The notes: a model not told the origin generated them from the letters alone. A DNA stretch of 58,818 nucleotides from SKUL01 sp964487545 (GCA_964487545.1 CAZARI010000017.1:1-58818); one strand, 5' to 3'. Shown: positions 41,683 through 51,316, counted from the first letter of the stretch. A program made the numbers and translations.

Positions 41683-42212
41683 TGACCATCACCATCATTG
41701 TTGCCGTTGCGCGCAATCTGGCCATAGGCAAAGACAATAAACTGCTTTGGCACCTTCCGGAAGACATGCGGTTCTTTAAACAAACTACTCTGGGTCACCC
41801 CGTGATCACCGGCCGAAAGAATTATGAATCTATACCGGAAAAATTCAGACCATTGCCCGGAAGATTGAATGTTGTGGTTACCAAACAACAACAGTACAGC
41901 GCACCTGGTGCAACCGTGGTTTTCTCTTTGGAAGAAGCGATTGAGGTGGCCAAAAGGGCAGCAGATAAGGAAGGAAAGAACGAAGTGTTTATTATCGGTG
42001 GCGGAATGATCTATCGAGAAGCCCTCGAAAAAAATCTGGTCGATCGGATATTGATTACCAAGGTAGATTGCGCACCCGAAGCCGATACTTTTTTCCCCCA
42101 GCTTGCTGAAGGGGCATGGAAATCGACCACGATTAGGCAACCATCCGCAGATGAAAATAACCCGCTTTCATTTAGGATAGAAGAATGGGTAAAAAGGGTG
42201 GAAGATCAGTAA
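41682..42212 (+). CDS. folA: Dihydrofolate reductase
   Basis: The 176-residue enzyme reduces dihydrofolate with NADPH. The N-terminal substrate loop reads LLWHLPEDMRFFK with the key acid at about Asp28. VITGRKNYESIP binds NADPH, and FIIGGGMIYREAL is the second nucleotide loop. It overlaps thyA by one base (TAATG). The pair replenishes folate used in dTMP synthesis. Confidence 0.97.
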   Translation: MTITIIVAVARNLAIGKDNKLLWHLPEDMRFFKQTTLGHPVITGRKNYESIPEKFRPLPGRLNVVVTKQQQYSAPGATVVFSLEEAIEVAKRAADKEGKNEVFIIGGGMIYREALEKNLVDRILITKVDCAPEADTFFPQLAEGAWKSTTIRQPSADENNPLSFRIEEWVKRVEDQ

Positions 42213-42313
42213 AGCAGCACGACGAAAACCATTTTATTTTTTTAAATTGGTTTCTGCAATACAATTCAATGAATGAGTAATGCGTTTAAAGAACGAAACC
42301 AAAAACTGTAACC

Positions 42314-43132
42314 ATGAATACCAACTCCGCTTTCGCATTAATTTGTGCCTTGTTTATCTTCGTTTCCTGCAAGAAGGAAGAAGAGCCGGAAAATCACGAT
42401 CTTACTGCAGCCAAAGACATGTCGCTGATCTACGGCGCCTATGCTGATGCCTTTTCACAAGTAGATAAAGTGGGTAAAAGCGAATCCGATTTGCGTGATA
42501 ACAATTATGGATTGCCCGAATGCGTCACCGTAATTCTTCAGGATACGGTGCAATTTCCCTATTCACTGACCATCGACTTTGGCGAATCAAATTGCTATGA
42601 TGATTACGGCATTGGCCGACGTGGTAAAATTCACGTCACCATTACCGGTCTTTATCAAAGCGCGGGAACGCAAATCATTACCGAACTTGAGGATTATCAT
42701 GTTATTGATCATCACCTACAGGGAACCAGAACGGTGACCAATCTGGGTGCTGATCCCGTTACCGGAAATTTAAAATATTCGGTGGTTGAAGAAAATGTGA
42801 CGCTTACCGCTCCCGATGGTTCGTGGACCTCCTTCTGGGAGTCGAGCAGAACGCGTGAATGGACCGAAGGCCAGGGGACATGGTGGTGGTGGCTCGACGA
42901 TGTATACGAAATTACCGGAGATGCTGAAGGAATAACCCGAACAGGAATTCCCTATACCATCAATATATCCGATCCACTGGTGGTAAAAGTTGGCTGTCCG
43001 TGGGTGGTGCAAGGAACGCTTGATCTTTACCCCGATGGATATCCAACATTTACGCTCGATTACGGCAACGGAAATTGTGACGACAATGCAACAGTAACCG
43101 TGGAAGGGCAAGTGTATAATATTAATCTCTGA
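42314..43132 (+). CDS. Unknown lipoprotein, probably surface-exposed
   Basis: The 272-residue protein has a lipoprotein signal with Cys19 (FVSC). The next residues KKEEEPE fit the Lys-(Asp/Glu) lipoprotein export signal described in Capnocytophaga/Flavobacteria, so surface exposure is inferred. The mature part is beta-rich, with repeated Asp/Asn/Gly-Tyr turns and a Trp cluster (WWWWLDD). Four or more cysteines could form disulfides. No family is recognised. It stands alone, followed by a 149-base gap. Confidence 0.65.
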   Translation: MNTNSAFALICALFIFVSCKKEEEPENHDLTAAKDMSLIYGAYADAFSQVDKVGKSESDLRDNNYGLPECVTVILQDTVQFPYSLTIDFGESNCYDDYGIGRRGKIHVTITGLYQSAGTQIITELEDYHVIDHHLQGTRTVTNLGADPVTGNLKYSVVEENVTLTAPDGSWTSFWESSRTREWTEGQGTWWWWLDDVYEITGDAEGITRTGIPYTINISDPLVVKVGCPWVVQGTLDLYPDGYPTFTLDYGNGNCDDNATVTVEGQVYNINL

Positions 43133-43281
43133 AATCGTTGCCCGTAAAAAAATCGAGGTTCTGATGTGGTGAAAATTTTAACATATGTTCACTAAAAGGC
43201 CTGGTTTTTGCAGTAGTTTCGAACTCGAAAGTGCAATGAAAAAACGGATTAAGCCAACGATCAATCACTAGCATCATCCAC

Positions 43282-43833
43282 ATGGAAAAGAAATTTCTTA
43301 TCGCCTTGATATTCATCGCCGCAACCAGTTTGTTGTGGGTCTTTCATTTTATGGGTCGAGACACCTTAGCTAATCCTTTTGTAGAAAAAGGAAGCGATGC
43401 GATGACCGAGCATTTGTGCCAAAACGACAGTGCGCCTGCCGAATTGCTACAGGTGTTGAAGCCTGGTTTTGCAGTTCATGAGAATACACACACGCGATAT
43501 GTGCTTCGAGATCATTCCGGAGTTGGAGCCGAAAGTGTAGAAAAAGTGCGTGTGGTCATCGAGCAACCTTCCGCACCTCGTCCCGCTGCAACCGAATGCG
43601 AGCAACGTAAAATTGATAAGCTCAAGCACACCACCGACGAGCCTCACTTCTGTATCGAATCGCTGAAAGTGCTTCCAAGCAAAGACTGGCCAGATGAATA
43701 CGAATTTTTGTATCAGCGATGGAGAGGAACTTGGTCCGATCTGGAAGCCTTTATAGCTGAACCAGCCGACGATAAGAAACACACCAATTGGGGAGCACAT
43801 TCCCCGAATGTCAAATCTCCACCCAGTATATAG
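43282..43833 (+). CDS. Unknown protein with N-terminal membrane anchor
   Basis: The 183-residue product starts with a single hydrophobic helix (about 5-25) and continues as a soluble, Glu/Pro/Ser-rich domain with four cysteines (HLCQ, ATECEQ, HFCIE and one more). The cysteine spacing suggests disulfides in the periplasm. No motif is recognised. The gene has ordinary codon use and no obvious partner; it lies between the unknown lipoprotein and the PIG-L deacetylase gene. Confidence 0.45.
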   Translation: MEKKFLIALIFIAATSLLWVFHFMGRDTLANPFVEKGSDAMTEHLCQNDSAPAELLQVLKPGFAVHENTHTRYVLRDHSGVGAESVEKVRVVIEQPSAPRPAATECEQRKIDKLKHTTDEPHFCIESLKVLPSKDWPDEYEFLYQRWRGTWSDLEAFIAEPADDKKHTNWGAHSPNVKSPPSI

Positions 43834-43902
43834 AACTGTTCCGGATAAACATCTTATTTTCGGGCTGATTTTAGTCTAAACCGCGAATACAGCCCAAAAA
43901 TA

Positions 43903-46383
43903 ATGATCAGGATTGTATGTTGCCTTTTATGGGCATTACCCATTACCCTTTTTGCTCAGTACGGACGTCAGTGGACATCTGCTGAAATTCAGCACGAAAT
44001 TCAAAAGCTAAATAATCTGGGCAGAGTGCTGTACATTGCCGCACATCCCGACGATGAAAATACCCGGTTGATTACACATCTTGTTAATCAGCAAAGGGTG
44101 GAGGTAGCTTATTTGTCTCTTACCCGTGGTGATGGCGGTCAAAATCTAATCGGAACAGAAATCGGCGCGGAACTCGGACTTATCCGAACGCAAGAGTTGC
44201 TCGCTGCCCGGCGTGTGGATGGTGGGAAGCAATTTTTTACCCGAGCCGTAGATTTCGGATACTCCAAAAATCCAGACGAAACCTTCGAGTTTTGGGATCA
44301 AAAAACCATGCTCGAGGATGTGGTGTGGATCATCCGTAAATTCCAACCCGACGTCATCATCAATCGGTTTTCACATATCGATTTCCGGGGCCACGGACAC
44401 CATACCGCCAGTGCGTTGCTTTCTGTAGAAGCTTTTGACCTTGCCGCCGACCCCGATGCCTTTCCCCATCAGTTAGCGCATGTCGATACTTGGCAACCCC
44501 GCCAGTTGTGGCACAACGTCAGCAGTTGGTGGGATAAAACCCTTCCCGAACGCGCCAAAACCGACCCTTCGATTATCGCTTTTGAAGTCAGCGATTTTGA
44601 ACCATTGCTCGGACGATCCATGGGTGAGGTGGCTTCTATCAGCCGCAGCCAGCACAGCAGCCAAGGGTTTGGAACAACGCTCCAACGCGGCTCCGATATG
44701 GAGTACTTGCAATGGATTAAGGGCAATCGAACCGGCGATTCCTTGTTTACGGCCCAATCCCTGAGATGGTCATCAGAAAAAGGGGGTGACCAAGTCGAAA
44801 TGTTGATTGGAGAGCTGCTCCATTCATATGATGTAGCTCGGCCTCACGAAAGTGTTTCGAAGATGATTGAGGTGGCCAGAGCCATCGAATCCATGCCCGA
44901 ATTTCGGTTTAAAGCGGAAAAACTGCGACATATTCGCGAGATGATAACACAAGCGGCCGGCCTTTGGTTTGAAGCGTTAAGTGGTTATTACGAAGTGACT
45001 CCGGGAAGCAAAGTTAAAGTAGATGTGAGCTTTTTAAACCGCAGTCCACTGCCAGTAACCATTCGTGGTTTTCATGTCAATCAGCTCGATACTACTTTGC
45101 ATCACGATTTAAAGTATAACCGGACCCACCTGATACCCATTCAAATGGGCGTGCATGAAAATCATCCTTATTCTGAACAATACTGGTTGAAAGAACCGCC
45201 CCTCGATGGAAAATTTGTTGTTGCAGACCAAATGCTGCGCGGCATGGCAGAGAGTGAATGGCCATTTTCTGTTGATGTAAATGTGGAGGTGCTTAACTAT
45301 TCATTGGTGATTAATGTTCCGGTCATTCATAAATGGGCCGACCGCGCCAAAGGCGAACAAATGCGCCTGCTCACGGTTGTACCGAAGCTCTCTGTGAATC
45401 CGGCCGAAAGTGTGGTCATGTCACTCAACCGACAGCCTACTGCCATTCAAGTACGACTTAAGGCACATGCCGATTCACAAAAAGGAACCCTACGGCCGTC
45501 GTTGCCCGCAGGGTGGCAGAGCAGTCCCGATAAAATTGAATTTGAACTCAACCGTCGAAATGAAGAACAGGTATTTACATTTGATCTACTGCCTGGAGCT
45601 GACGCCATCGATGGTGATGTGCAGCTCATTGCAGAAACGGCTGAAGGGAAATACGCTCAACGGGTAAAAACCATCAGCTACGATCACATCCCCACACAGC
45701 AATTGCTATACGAATCAAATGTTAGGGCAGTTAGTTTTGATCTGGCGCCGGGTGCCACAAATGTGGGCTATCTGATGGGCTCAGGCGATGACGTGCCCGA
45801 AGCTTTATTGGCTATGGGATATCATGTTACCCAACTCGCGGTTAGCGATATCGGAACTGCCGACCTGTCTGTATTCGATGCCATTGTGATTGGCATTCGG
45901 GCATACAATGTGCACTCGCCGCTGGCTGGAGTTAATCACCGTTTAATCAAATACGTCGAAGAAGGCGGAAACTTAATTGTTCAGTACAATGTGTCTCATG
46001 GTTTGGTGACTTCGGAAATCGGTCCATTTCCGTTTCGCATTTCGCGAAACCGGGTCACAGATGAAAGCGCTAAGCCCTCTTTTTCTGATAAAAATCATCC
46101 GTTGCTGAACTGGCCCAACAAACTCACCGATACAGATTTTGAAGGCTGGGTGCAGGAGCGGGGTCTATATTTTGCCGATGAATGGGATCCGGCGTATGAA
46201 TCAATAATATCTTGGAACGATCCGGGAGAAGACCCTACCCCCGGAGGTTTGATCGTTGCAAATTATGGAAATGGAACATTTATTTATACCGGAATTTCTT
46301 TTTTTCGACAGGTGCCTGCCGGTGTTCCGGGAGCCTATCGCTTATTAGCTAACATTATTGCTTATGGCCAGCATGGAAAATGA
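43903..46383 (+). CDS. Secreted PIG-L (LmbE) family deacetylase, multidomain
   Basis: The 826-residue protein has a signal peptide (cut near TLFAQ). The PIG-L domain (about 38-260) has the zinc motifs AAHPDDEN and FRGHGHHTAS. A beta-rich middle follows, and a C-terminal part from about residue 615 looks like a GATase-like fold (FDAIVIGIRAYN, then YVEEGGNLIVQYN). PIG-L enzymes remove acetyl from GlcNAc-type sugars; the substrate here is unknown. It overlaps the 38-residue membrane protein and is followed by an SSS symporter, so they may form one uptake unit. Confidence 0.85.
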   Translation: MIRIVCCLLWALPITLFAQYGRQWTSAEIQHEIQKLNNLGRVLYIAAHPDDENTRLITHLVNQQRVEVAYLSLTRGDGGQNLIGTEIGAELGLIRTQELLAARRVDGGKQFFTRAVDFGYSKNPDETFEFWDQKTMLEDVVWIIRKFQPDVIINRFSHIDFRGHGHHTASALLSVEAFDLAADPDAFPHQLAHVDTWQPRQLWHNVSSWWDKTLPERAKTDPSIIAFEVSDFEPLLGRSMGEVASISRSQHSSQGFGTTLQRGSDMEYLQWIKGNRTGDSLFTAQSLRWSSEKGGDQVEMLIGELLHSYDVARPHESVSKMIEVARAIESMPEFRFKAEKLRHIREMITQAAGLWFEALSGYYEVTPGSKVKVDVSFLNRSPLPVTIRGFHVNQLDTTLHHDLKYNRTHLIPIQMGVHENHPYSEQYWLKEPPLDGKFVVADQMLRGMAESEWPFSVDVNVEVLNYSLVINVPVIHKWADRAKGEQMRLLTVVPKLSVNPAESVVMSLNRQPTAIQVRLKAHADSQKGTLRPSLPAGWQSSPDKIEFELNRRNEEQVFTFDLLPGADAIDGDVQLIAETAEGKYAQRVKTISYDHIPTQQLLYESNVRAVSFDLAPGATNVGYLMGSGDDVPEALLAMGYHVTQLAVSDIGTADLSVFDAIVIGIRAYNVHSPLAGVNHRLIKYVEEGGNLIVQYNVSHGLVTSEIGPFPFRISRNRVTDESAKPSFSDKNHPLLNWPNKLTDTDFEGWVQERGLYFADEWDPAYESIISWNDPGEDPTPGGLIVANYGNGTFIYTGISFFRQVPAGVPGAYRLLANIIAYGQHGK

Positions 46384-46489
46384 TAAACCACCCATATTGG
46401 GAACTTGGAAAAGGGTTTACCTCTTTTTGATGGTGTATCTGGTGTGTCTGATCGTTTTGTTTTACTTTTTAACCCGTTGGCTGTCGTGA
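46373..46489 (+). CDS. Small single-helix membrane protein, symporter partner
   Basis: A 38-residue product (MENDKPPILGTWKRVYLF then a hydrophobic run ending FYFLTRWLS) forms a single transmembrane helix with a basic start. It overlaps the deacetylase 3' end by 11 bases and ends in a GTGA junction with the symporter start at 46486. An ATG 9 bases upstream is an alternative start. The frame and both overlaps argue for a real gene. It may be a small subunit of the symporter. Confidence 0.7.
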   Translation: MENDKPPILGTWKRVYLFLMVYLVCLIVLFYFLTRWLS

Positions 46490-48201
46490 GTACACTCGAT
46501 TATTTGGTGCTGATAGGAAGTCTTGCCGGAATTGCAATCTACGGAATGTGGAAATCCAGAAAGGGAAGCTCATCTGATTTCCTCCGTGGCGACAAACGAA
46601 CGCAGTGGTGGACGATCGGCCTGTCGATTATGGCCACCCAGGCCAGTGCCATTACCTTTCTATCTACCCCCGGCCTAGGCTACGAGCAGGGAATGAGCTT
46701 TGTGCAGTTTTATTTTGGTATGCCCATCGCGTTGGTGCTGATCTGCATCTTCGCCATCCCGCTGTATTTTAAACTCAAAGTTTATACGGCCTATGAGTTT
46801 CTCGAAAACAGATTCGATATCAAAACACGCTGGCTCGCTGCAGCGCTGTTTCTGGTGAGTCGTGGATTGGCAGCCGGAATAACGATTTACGCACCGGCCA
46901 TTGTTTTGTCAAAGGTAATGGGTTGGCATTTGGACACAACGATTTTGGTTATCGGGGCGGTGGTTATTCTCTATACAGTGGTGGGGGGCTCTGTTGCCGT
47001 CAGTCAAACCCATAAACTCCAGATGGCTGTGATGATGGGAGGAATGGTTGTGGCCCTCATTCTTATTTTCCATTACCTGTCGCCGCACCTCAGCCCGGGC
47101 GAGGCAGTGCAGGTGGCCGGAAAGCTCGGAAAGATGAATATGATCGACCTCGAATTCGATCCTTCCAGTAAATACAATTTATGGAGCGGATTGATTGGCG
47201 GATGTTTCTTGGCTCTGTCCTATTTCGGTACTGATCAGTCGCAGGTACAACGTTATCTCAGCGGTAAGTCGATGGCAGAGATGCGTTTAGGACTGCTTTT
47301 TAACGGCTTCTTTAAAATACCGATGCAGTTTTTGATTCTGTTCATTGGAGTAATGACCTTTATTTTTTACCTCTATACACAGCCACCTATTTTCTTTAAT
47401 CAGGTGGAATTGGAGCAGGTTAGGCAATCGGAATATGCCGATGAATTGGCAGAATTAGAAGCCGCTTCAACAATTGTGTTTGAAGAGAAACGGGCTGCTG
47501 CCAACCGCATGGTAGAGGCCCTGCGGCGTGGTGATGACGCAACGGTAGAGCAAGCTAAGTTTGAAATAGAGCAGCAGGAATTCGAAGAAATCAGAGTGCA
47601 ACATGAGCTCACCGGCCTGATTACAGCAGTAAATCCAAATGCCGAAACCAAAACCAGCGATTACGTTTTCATCACTTTTATTACCGAATATCTGCCCATA
47701 GGAATGGTGGGGCTGCTGCTGGCCGTTATTTTTTCTGCTGCCATGTCGAGCACTTCTGCAGAATTGAGTGCGCTTGCGTCAACTACCGCCATTGATTTCT
47801 ACCGACGCAGCCAGAAAAATCCAGTGCCCGAAAAGAAAATGCTAAGCATGTCGCGTTGGTTTACCCTCGGTTGGGGTTTAATGGCGGTGTGGTTTGCTCA
47901 CATGGCCACGCTCTTTGCCAACCTCATTGAATTGGTTAATATCCTTGGTTCATTATTTTACGGAACCATTCTGGGGATTTTTCTGGTGGCTATTTTCTTC
48001 AAACGCGTTAAAGGAAATGCGGTATTTATTGCTGCCCTAATTGCTGAAGCGATAATTATCACGTTGTTTTTTCTCGATAAACACGACATTTTCAATGTGG
48101 CTTATCTGTGGTATAACCTGATTGGACCAGCGTTGGTGATTTCCATCGCACTATTGATTCAGGCGATGACCCCTAAAAAGGAAGAAGGATTACTCGAATA
48201 G
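46486..48201 (+). CDS. SSS-family sodium:solute symporter
   Basis: The 571-residue protein is called from GTG 46486, whose GTGA overlap with the small ORF stop is stronger evidence than the longer frame. It has about 13 helices, with LSIMATQASAITFLSTPGLG early and SAAMSSTSAELSALAS late, typical of the SLC5/SSS fold. A charged insertion of about 75 residues (from about 305) sits in one loop and is predicted coiled-coil. It should carry a sugar, amino acid or similar solute with Na+. The deacetylase upstream suggests an amino-sugar product. Confidence 0.9.
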   Translation: MSTLDYLVLIGSLAGIAIYGMWKSRKGSSSDFLRGDKRTQWWTIGLSIMATQASAITFLSTPGLGYEQGMSFVQFYFGMPIALVLICIFAIPLYFKLKVYTAYEFLENRFDIKTRWLAAALFLVSRGLAAGITIYAPAIVLSKVMGWHLDTTILVIGAVVILYTVVGGSVAVSQTHKLQMAVMMGGMVVALILIFHYLSPHLSPGEAVQVAGKLGKMNMIDLEFDPSSKYNLWSGLIGGCFLALSYFGTDQSQVQRYLSGKSMAEMRLGLLFNGFFKIPMQFLILFIGVMTFIFYLYTQPPIFFNQVELEQVRQSEYADELAELEAASTIVFEEKRAAANRMVEALRRGDDATVEQAKFEIEQQEFEEIRVQHELTGLITAVNPNAETKTSDYVFITFITEYLPIGMVGLLLAVIFSAAMSSTSAELSALASTTAIDFYRRSQKNPVPEKKMLSMSRWFTLGWGLMAVWFAHMATLFANLIELVNILGSLFYGTILGIFLVAIFFKRVKGNAVFIAALIAEAIIITLFFLDKHDIFNVAYLWYNLIGPALVISIALLIQAMTPKKEEGLLE

Positions 48202-48807
48202 CCCGTGAATTTCGGCATCGATGCTATTGATGATCCGGCCCAGGTCTTCCTTGTCGTTGTGAAAGTTGTTATTATCCACATCAATCACCAGTAGCTTACC
48301 CTTGTCGTAGGTCGAAATCCAAGCTTCATACCGCTCGTTGAGTCGCTTGAGGTAATCGAGCCGAATCGATTCTTCATAATCGCGACCGCGCTGCTGAATC
48401 TGCTCAACCAAAGCTGGAACGCTGGCACGTAGATAGATCAGAAGGTCGGGAGGTGAAATAAAGGAATCCATGAGTGAAAACAGAGAAAAGTAATTTTCAA
48501 AATCCCTGGTGGTCATCAGCCCCATGGCGTGCAGGTTGGGAGCAAAAATATAGGCGTCCTCATAGATGGTGCGATCCTGAATTACTTTTTTGCCTGAGGC
48601 GTGAATTTCTGTCACCTGATTAAACCGACTGTTCAAAAAGTATATCTGCAAGTTAAATGACCACCGCTGCATGTCGTTGTAAAAGTCATTGAGATATGGA
48701 TTTTCATCAACGTCTTCAAAATGAGCTTCCCAGCTGTAATGTTGAGCGAGTAGTTTCGTGAGGGTGGTTTTTCCAGAACCAATATTTCCTGCAATGGCAA
48801 TGTGCAT
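48190..48807 (-). CDS. Deoxynucleoside kinase
   Basis: The 205-residue kinase has P-loop GNIGSGKT at residues 7-14, the substrate motif DRTIYEDAYIFA and the LID-like RGRDYE segment of the dNK/dGK/dCK family. It phosphorylates imported deoxynucleosides for salvage, which fits the nucleoside transporter earlier in the window. It overlaps the symporter 3' end by 12 bases on the opposite strand. Confidence 0.93.
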   Translation of the reverse strand: MHIAIAGNIGSGKTTLTKLLAQHYSWEAHFEDVDENPYLNDFYNDMQRWSFNLQIYFLNSRFNQVTEIHASGKKVIQDRTIYEDAYIFAPNLHAMGLMTTRDFENYFSLFSLMDSFISPPDLLIYLRASVPALVEQIQQRGRDYEESIRLDYLKRLNERYEAWISTYDKGKLLVIDVDNNNFHNDKEDLGRIINSIDAEIHGLFE

Positions 48808-48886
48808 ATTCCTTCAGTTTTTGGGCAAACGAAAATACAAATTTGTTCCGGTAATGCTAATGTCCTTCGCAAGCACCGCTATCACA

Positions 48887-49681
48887 CTAAATCACCCTGA
48901 AAACGTGCACTCCTGTTTCGGTCGAAATAAATAATAAATCCTTTACCAGCCGAGCATCGGTTGCGAGACCAACAGGCAGCGACAATTGAACGGTATCAAA
49001 AGTGAGTAAATCGTAGCGATGCAGTTGCTGGTCGGCAAAATAGGTGATATAGCGCTCATTGATCTGAAAATGCTTCAGACCCAAAATGGGGATTTGTTTA
49101 AAATAAGTGCCGAAAATGTCAAACACAAGAATTCCCGTTTCAGGATTGTTTACATAAACCCAGCTGTCATATTCCACCATAAAGTTGGGTTGGATATTTT
49201 GCTGTAGCATCTGACTGATGTTTCCCGATGACCGCACACGCTTAAAAGAATTGTCGGTTCGAATGAGTTCAAAGTTCTGTAAATCAAAAAGCCAATAATG
49301 ATTGTCGATGGATTTGGCAGCGGCACTCACCCAGTTGAGGTTGTGTTCTGAAAGACGTACCGGATTTCCCTGCATACTCAAGGTGTTATCGAGAATGACA
49401 ATGGTGTTTTGTAATTGGTAAAAAACCATTGGCTTGAGCGAGAAGTTGAAATCTACGGAAGTGATTCTGCCCAGATTCAGTTGGCTGTTTTGATATTTTA
49501 CCTCTCCCTCAGGGGCCACCATCTCGATAGTTGAATCGTCGATGATATAGAGGTTCTGTAGGTTGTCGGTCCAAATAAGGTGGTGCGGTTTTTCAATTTC
49601 ATACAACAATTGCAGCTCCATCTTTTGTGCAAAAACGGGCATGACAAAGAACAAAAGTGAAAAAACAGCCAATCGGTTCAT
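48887..49681 (-). CDS. Secreted propeller-like protein of unknown function
   Basis: The 264-residue protein has a signal peptide (cut near PVFAQ) and then about six repeating blade-like segments (YIIDDS, YQLQN, LFDLQN, YVNNPETG, YFADQQ, LFISTETG), like a beta-propeller. No catalytic motif is seen. It begins in an ATGA overlap with the GH3 gene, implying coupling. Its partner function is unknown; propellers often bind ligands or proteins. Confidence 0.65.
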   Translation of the reverse strand: MNRLAVFSLLFFVMPVFAQKMELQLLYEIEKPHHLIWTDNLQNLYIIDDSTIEMVAPEGEVKYQNSQLNLGRITSVDFNFSLKPMVFYQLQNTIVILDNTLSMQGNPVRLSEHNLNWVSAAAKSIDNHYWLFDLQNFELIRTDNSFKRVRSSGNISQMLQQNIQPNFMVEYDSWVYVNNPETGILVFDIFGTYFKQIPILGLKHFQINERYITYFADQQLHRYDLLTFDTVQLSLPVGLATDARLVKDLLFISTETGVHVFRVI

Positions 49682-51201
49682 GATGTGCGGGTGCTTTCCA
49701 AAACCTGTTCCAGAATATCATCAATATACTCGCGGTTGTTACTGAGCCGTGGAATTTTGTGCTGACCGCCCAGCTTACCCTTGCTTTTAAGCCAATTGTA
49801 AAATGTGTTGGCCGCTACAGGGTGAATGCACGGCCGCGCTATCGTCAGGTCGTTGAAGCGTTTGGCGTCGTAGTCCGAGTTCACGTCTCTAAGAACATTA
49901 TCCAGAACGTCGGTAAATTTCTCGATGTTGTCTGGTGCAATTGAAAACTCAATGAGCCATTCGTGCCCGCTAGCCTGGTTGTTACTCATGTAAATAGGAC
50001 CTGCAGTATAATCGGTAATTGACGCCCCTGTTGCCTTGCAAGCTTGAAGCAGGGCGCATTCTGCATTCTCAATAATGAGCTCTTCGCCAAAGGCGTTGAT
50101 AAAATGTTTGGTTCTTCCGCTCACCGTGATGCGATAAGGAGAAACACTTGTAAACTTTACCGTGTCGCCAATCATATATCGCCATAAACCGGCATTGGTT
50201 GAGATGATAATGGCGTAGTTTACGCCGGGTTTTACTTGATCAAGCGATAGGGTGCGGGGAAATTCCTTACCCAGCTCTTCCAGCGGCATGAATTCGTAAT
50301 AAATACCGTAGTCCAGTGTGAGCAACAGGTCGTCTCCATCGTTCTTATCCTGAATTCCAAAATAGCCTTCAGACGCATTGTAACTTTCGTAGTAGTGAAT
50401 GTTTCCACTGATAATTGAGCGATACTGACTTTCGTAGGGTTTAAAACTTACTCCGCCGTGCATGAAAAGTTCCAGATGGGGCCACACTTCACGAATGTCA
50501 TTCTTTCCTTCAATTTCGAGAATTCGCTTGAGCAAAACAAGTGTCCAGGAAGGAACGCCGATGATTGTAGAAACATCCTGCTTTCGGGTGGTTTCTGCCA
50601 TGTGGGTAATTTTTTCTTCCCAGTTTTCGAGCAGCGCCGTGCTTTTATTCGGAATTCGCTTGAGCTCCGCCCAGATTGGAAGGTTTTTGAGAATGATGGC
50701 CGAAAGATCACCGGTGTAGGAATCAGAGCGAAATTCGTTTACAGTGCTGCTTCCGCCCATCGACAAGGTCTTTCCGCTGTATGGTGCAGCATCTGGGTTG
50801 TTGTGGTAGTAGCAGGCCACCAGGTCCTTGCCTCCCTTGTAATGGCAATCGTCTAAGGCTTCGCGGCTCACCGGAATGTATTTGCTTCGCGCGCTGGTGG
50901 TGCCCGATGATTTGGCAAACCATTTGACTTCAGTGGGCCACAGCAGGTTTTGTTCACCGCGCATCAGCCGCTCAATGTAGGGGTGAAGACTTTCGTAGCT
51001 TTGCACAGGAACCCGCTGCTTAAATGCTTCGACAGATTTGATATCCGCATAGCTATATTTCTTGCCCCATGTGGTGTTGCGGGCAGTATGTATCAGGTGA
51101 TCAAATGTTTCCTGTTGAACCTCGTGCGGATATTTCAGAAAAAGCTCGATCTGATGGATACGCTTTTTCATGAGCCACGAAACAATAGAATTCAGTGACA
51201 T
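49678..51201 (-). CDS. GH3-family acyl-adenylate enzyme
   Basis: The 507-residue protein matches the GH3 auxin-responsive promoter family, the ANL-fold ligases that in plants join amino acids to jasmonate or auxin. Marks are the ATP loop SSGTTSARSKYIP, the YNASEGYFGIQ segment and the C-terminal GRTKHFINAFGEEL. The bacterial substrate is unknown; a carboxylic acid-amine ligase role is likely. It heads a two-gene unit with the propeller-like protein, overlapping it by four bases. Confidence 0.9.
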   Translation of the reverse strand: MSLNSIVSWLMKKRIHQIELFLKYPHEVQQETFDHLIHTARNTTWGKKYSYADIKSVEAFKQRVPVQSYESLHPYIERLMRGEQNLLWPTEVKWFAKSSGTTSARSKYIPVSREALDDCHYKGGKDLVACYYHNNPDAAPYSGKTLSMGGSSTVNEFRSDSYTGDLSAIILKNLPIWAELKRIPNKSTALLENWEEKITHMAETTRKQDVSTIIGVPSWTLVLLKRILEIEGKNDIREVWPHLELFMHGGVSFKPYESQYRSIISGNIHYYESYNASEGYFGIQDKNDGDDLLLTLDYGIYYEFMPLEELGKEFPRTLSLDQVKPGVNYAIIISTNAGLWRYMIGDTVKFTSVSPYRITVSGRTKHFINAFGEELIIENAECALLQACKATGASITDYTAGPIYMSNNQASGHEWLIEFSIAPDNIEKFTDVLDNVLRDVNSDYDAKRFNDLTIARPCIHPVAANTFYNWLKSKGKLGGQHKIPRLSNNREYIDDILEQVLESTRTS

Positions 51202-51316
51202 GGGTTTTGTTTAAGTTTTACAAGGGCTGAACTTCAGCGGTTCACATTCAGTAAAGCATTGCCTGCTATAAAGATAAAAACAGGATTAATAACTTGCACT
51301 GCAAAAGTAATAGACA

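Noticed and set aside
46405..46485. Long N-terminal extension of the symporter
   Set aside because: It overlaps the small membrane ORF in another frame; GTG 46486 at a GTGA junction gives a normal symporter start.
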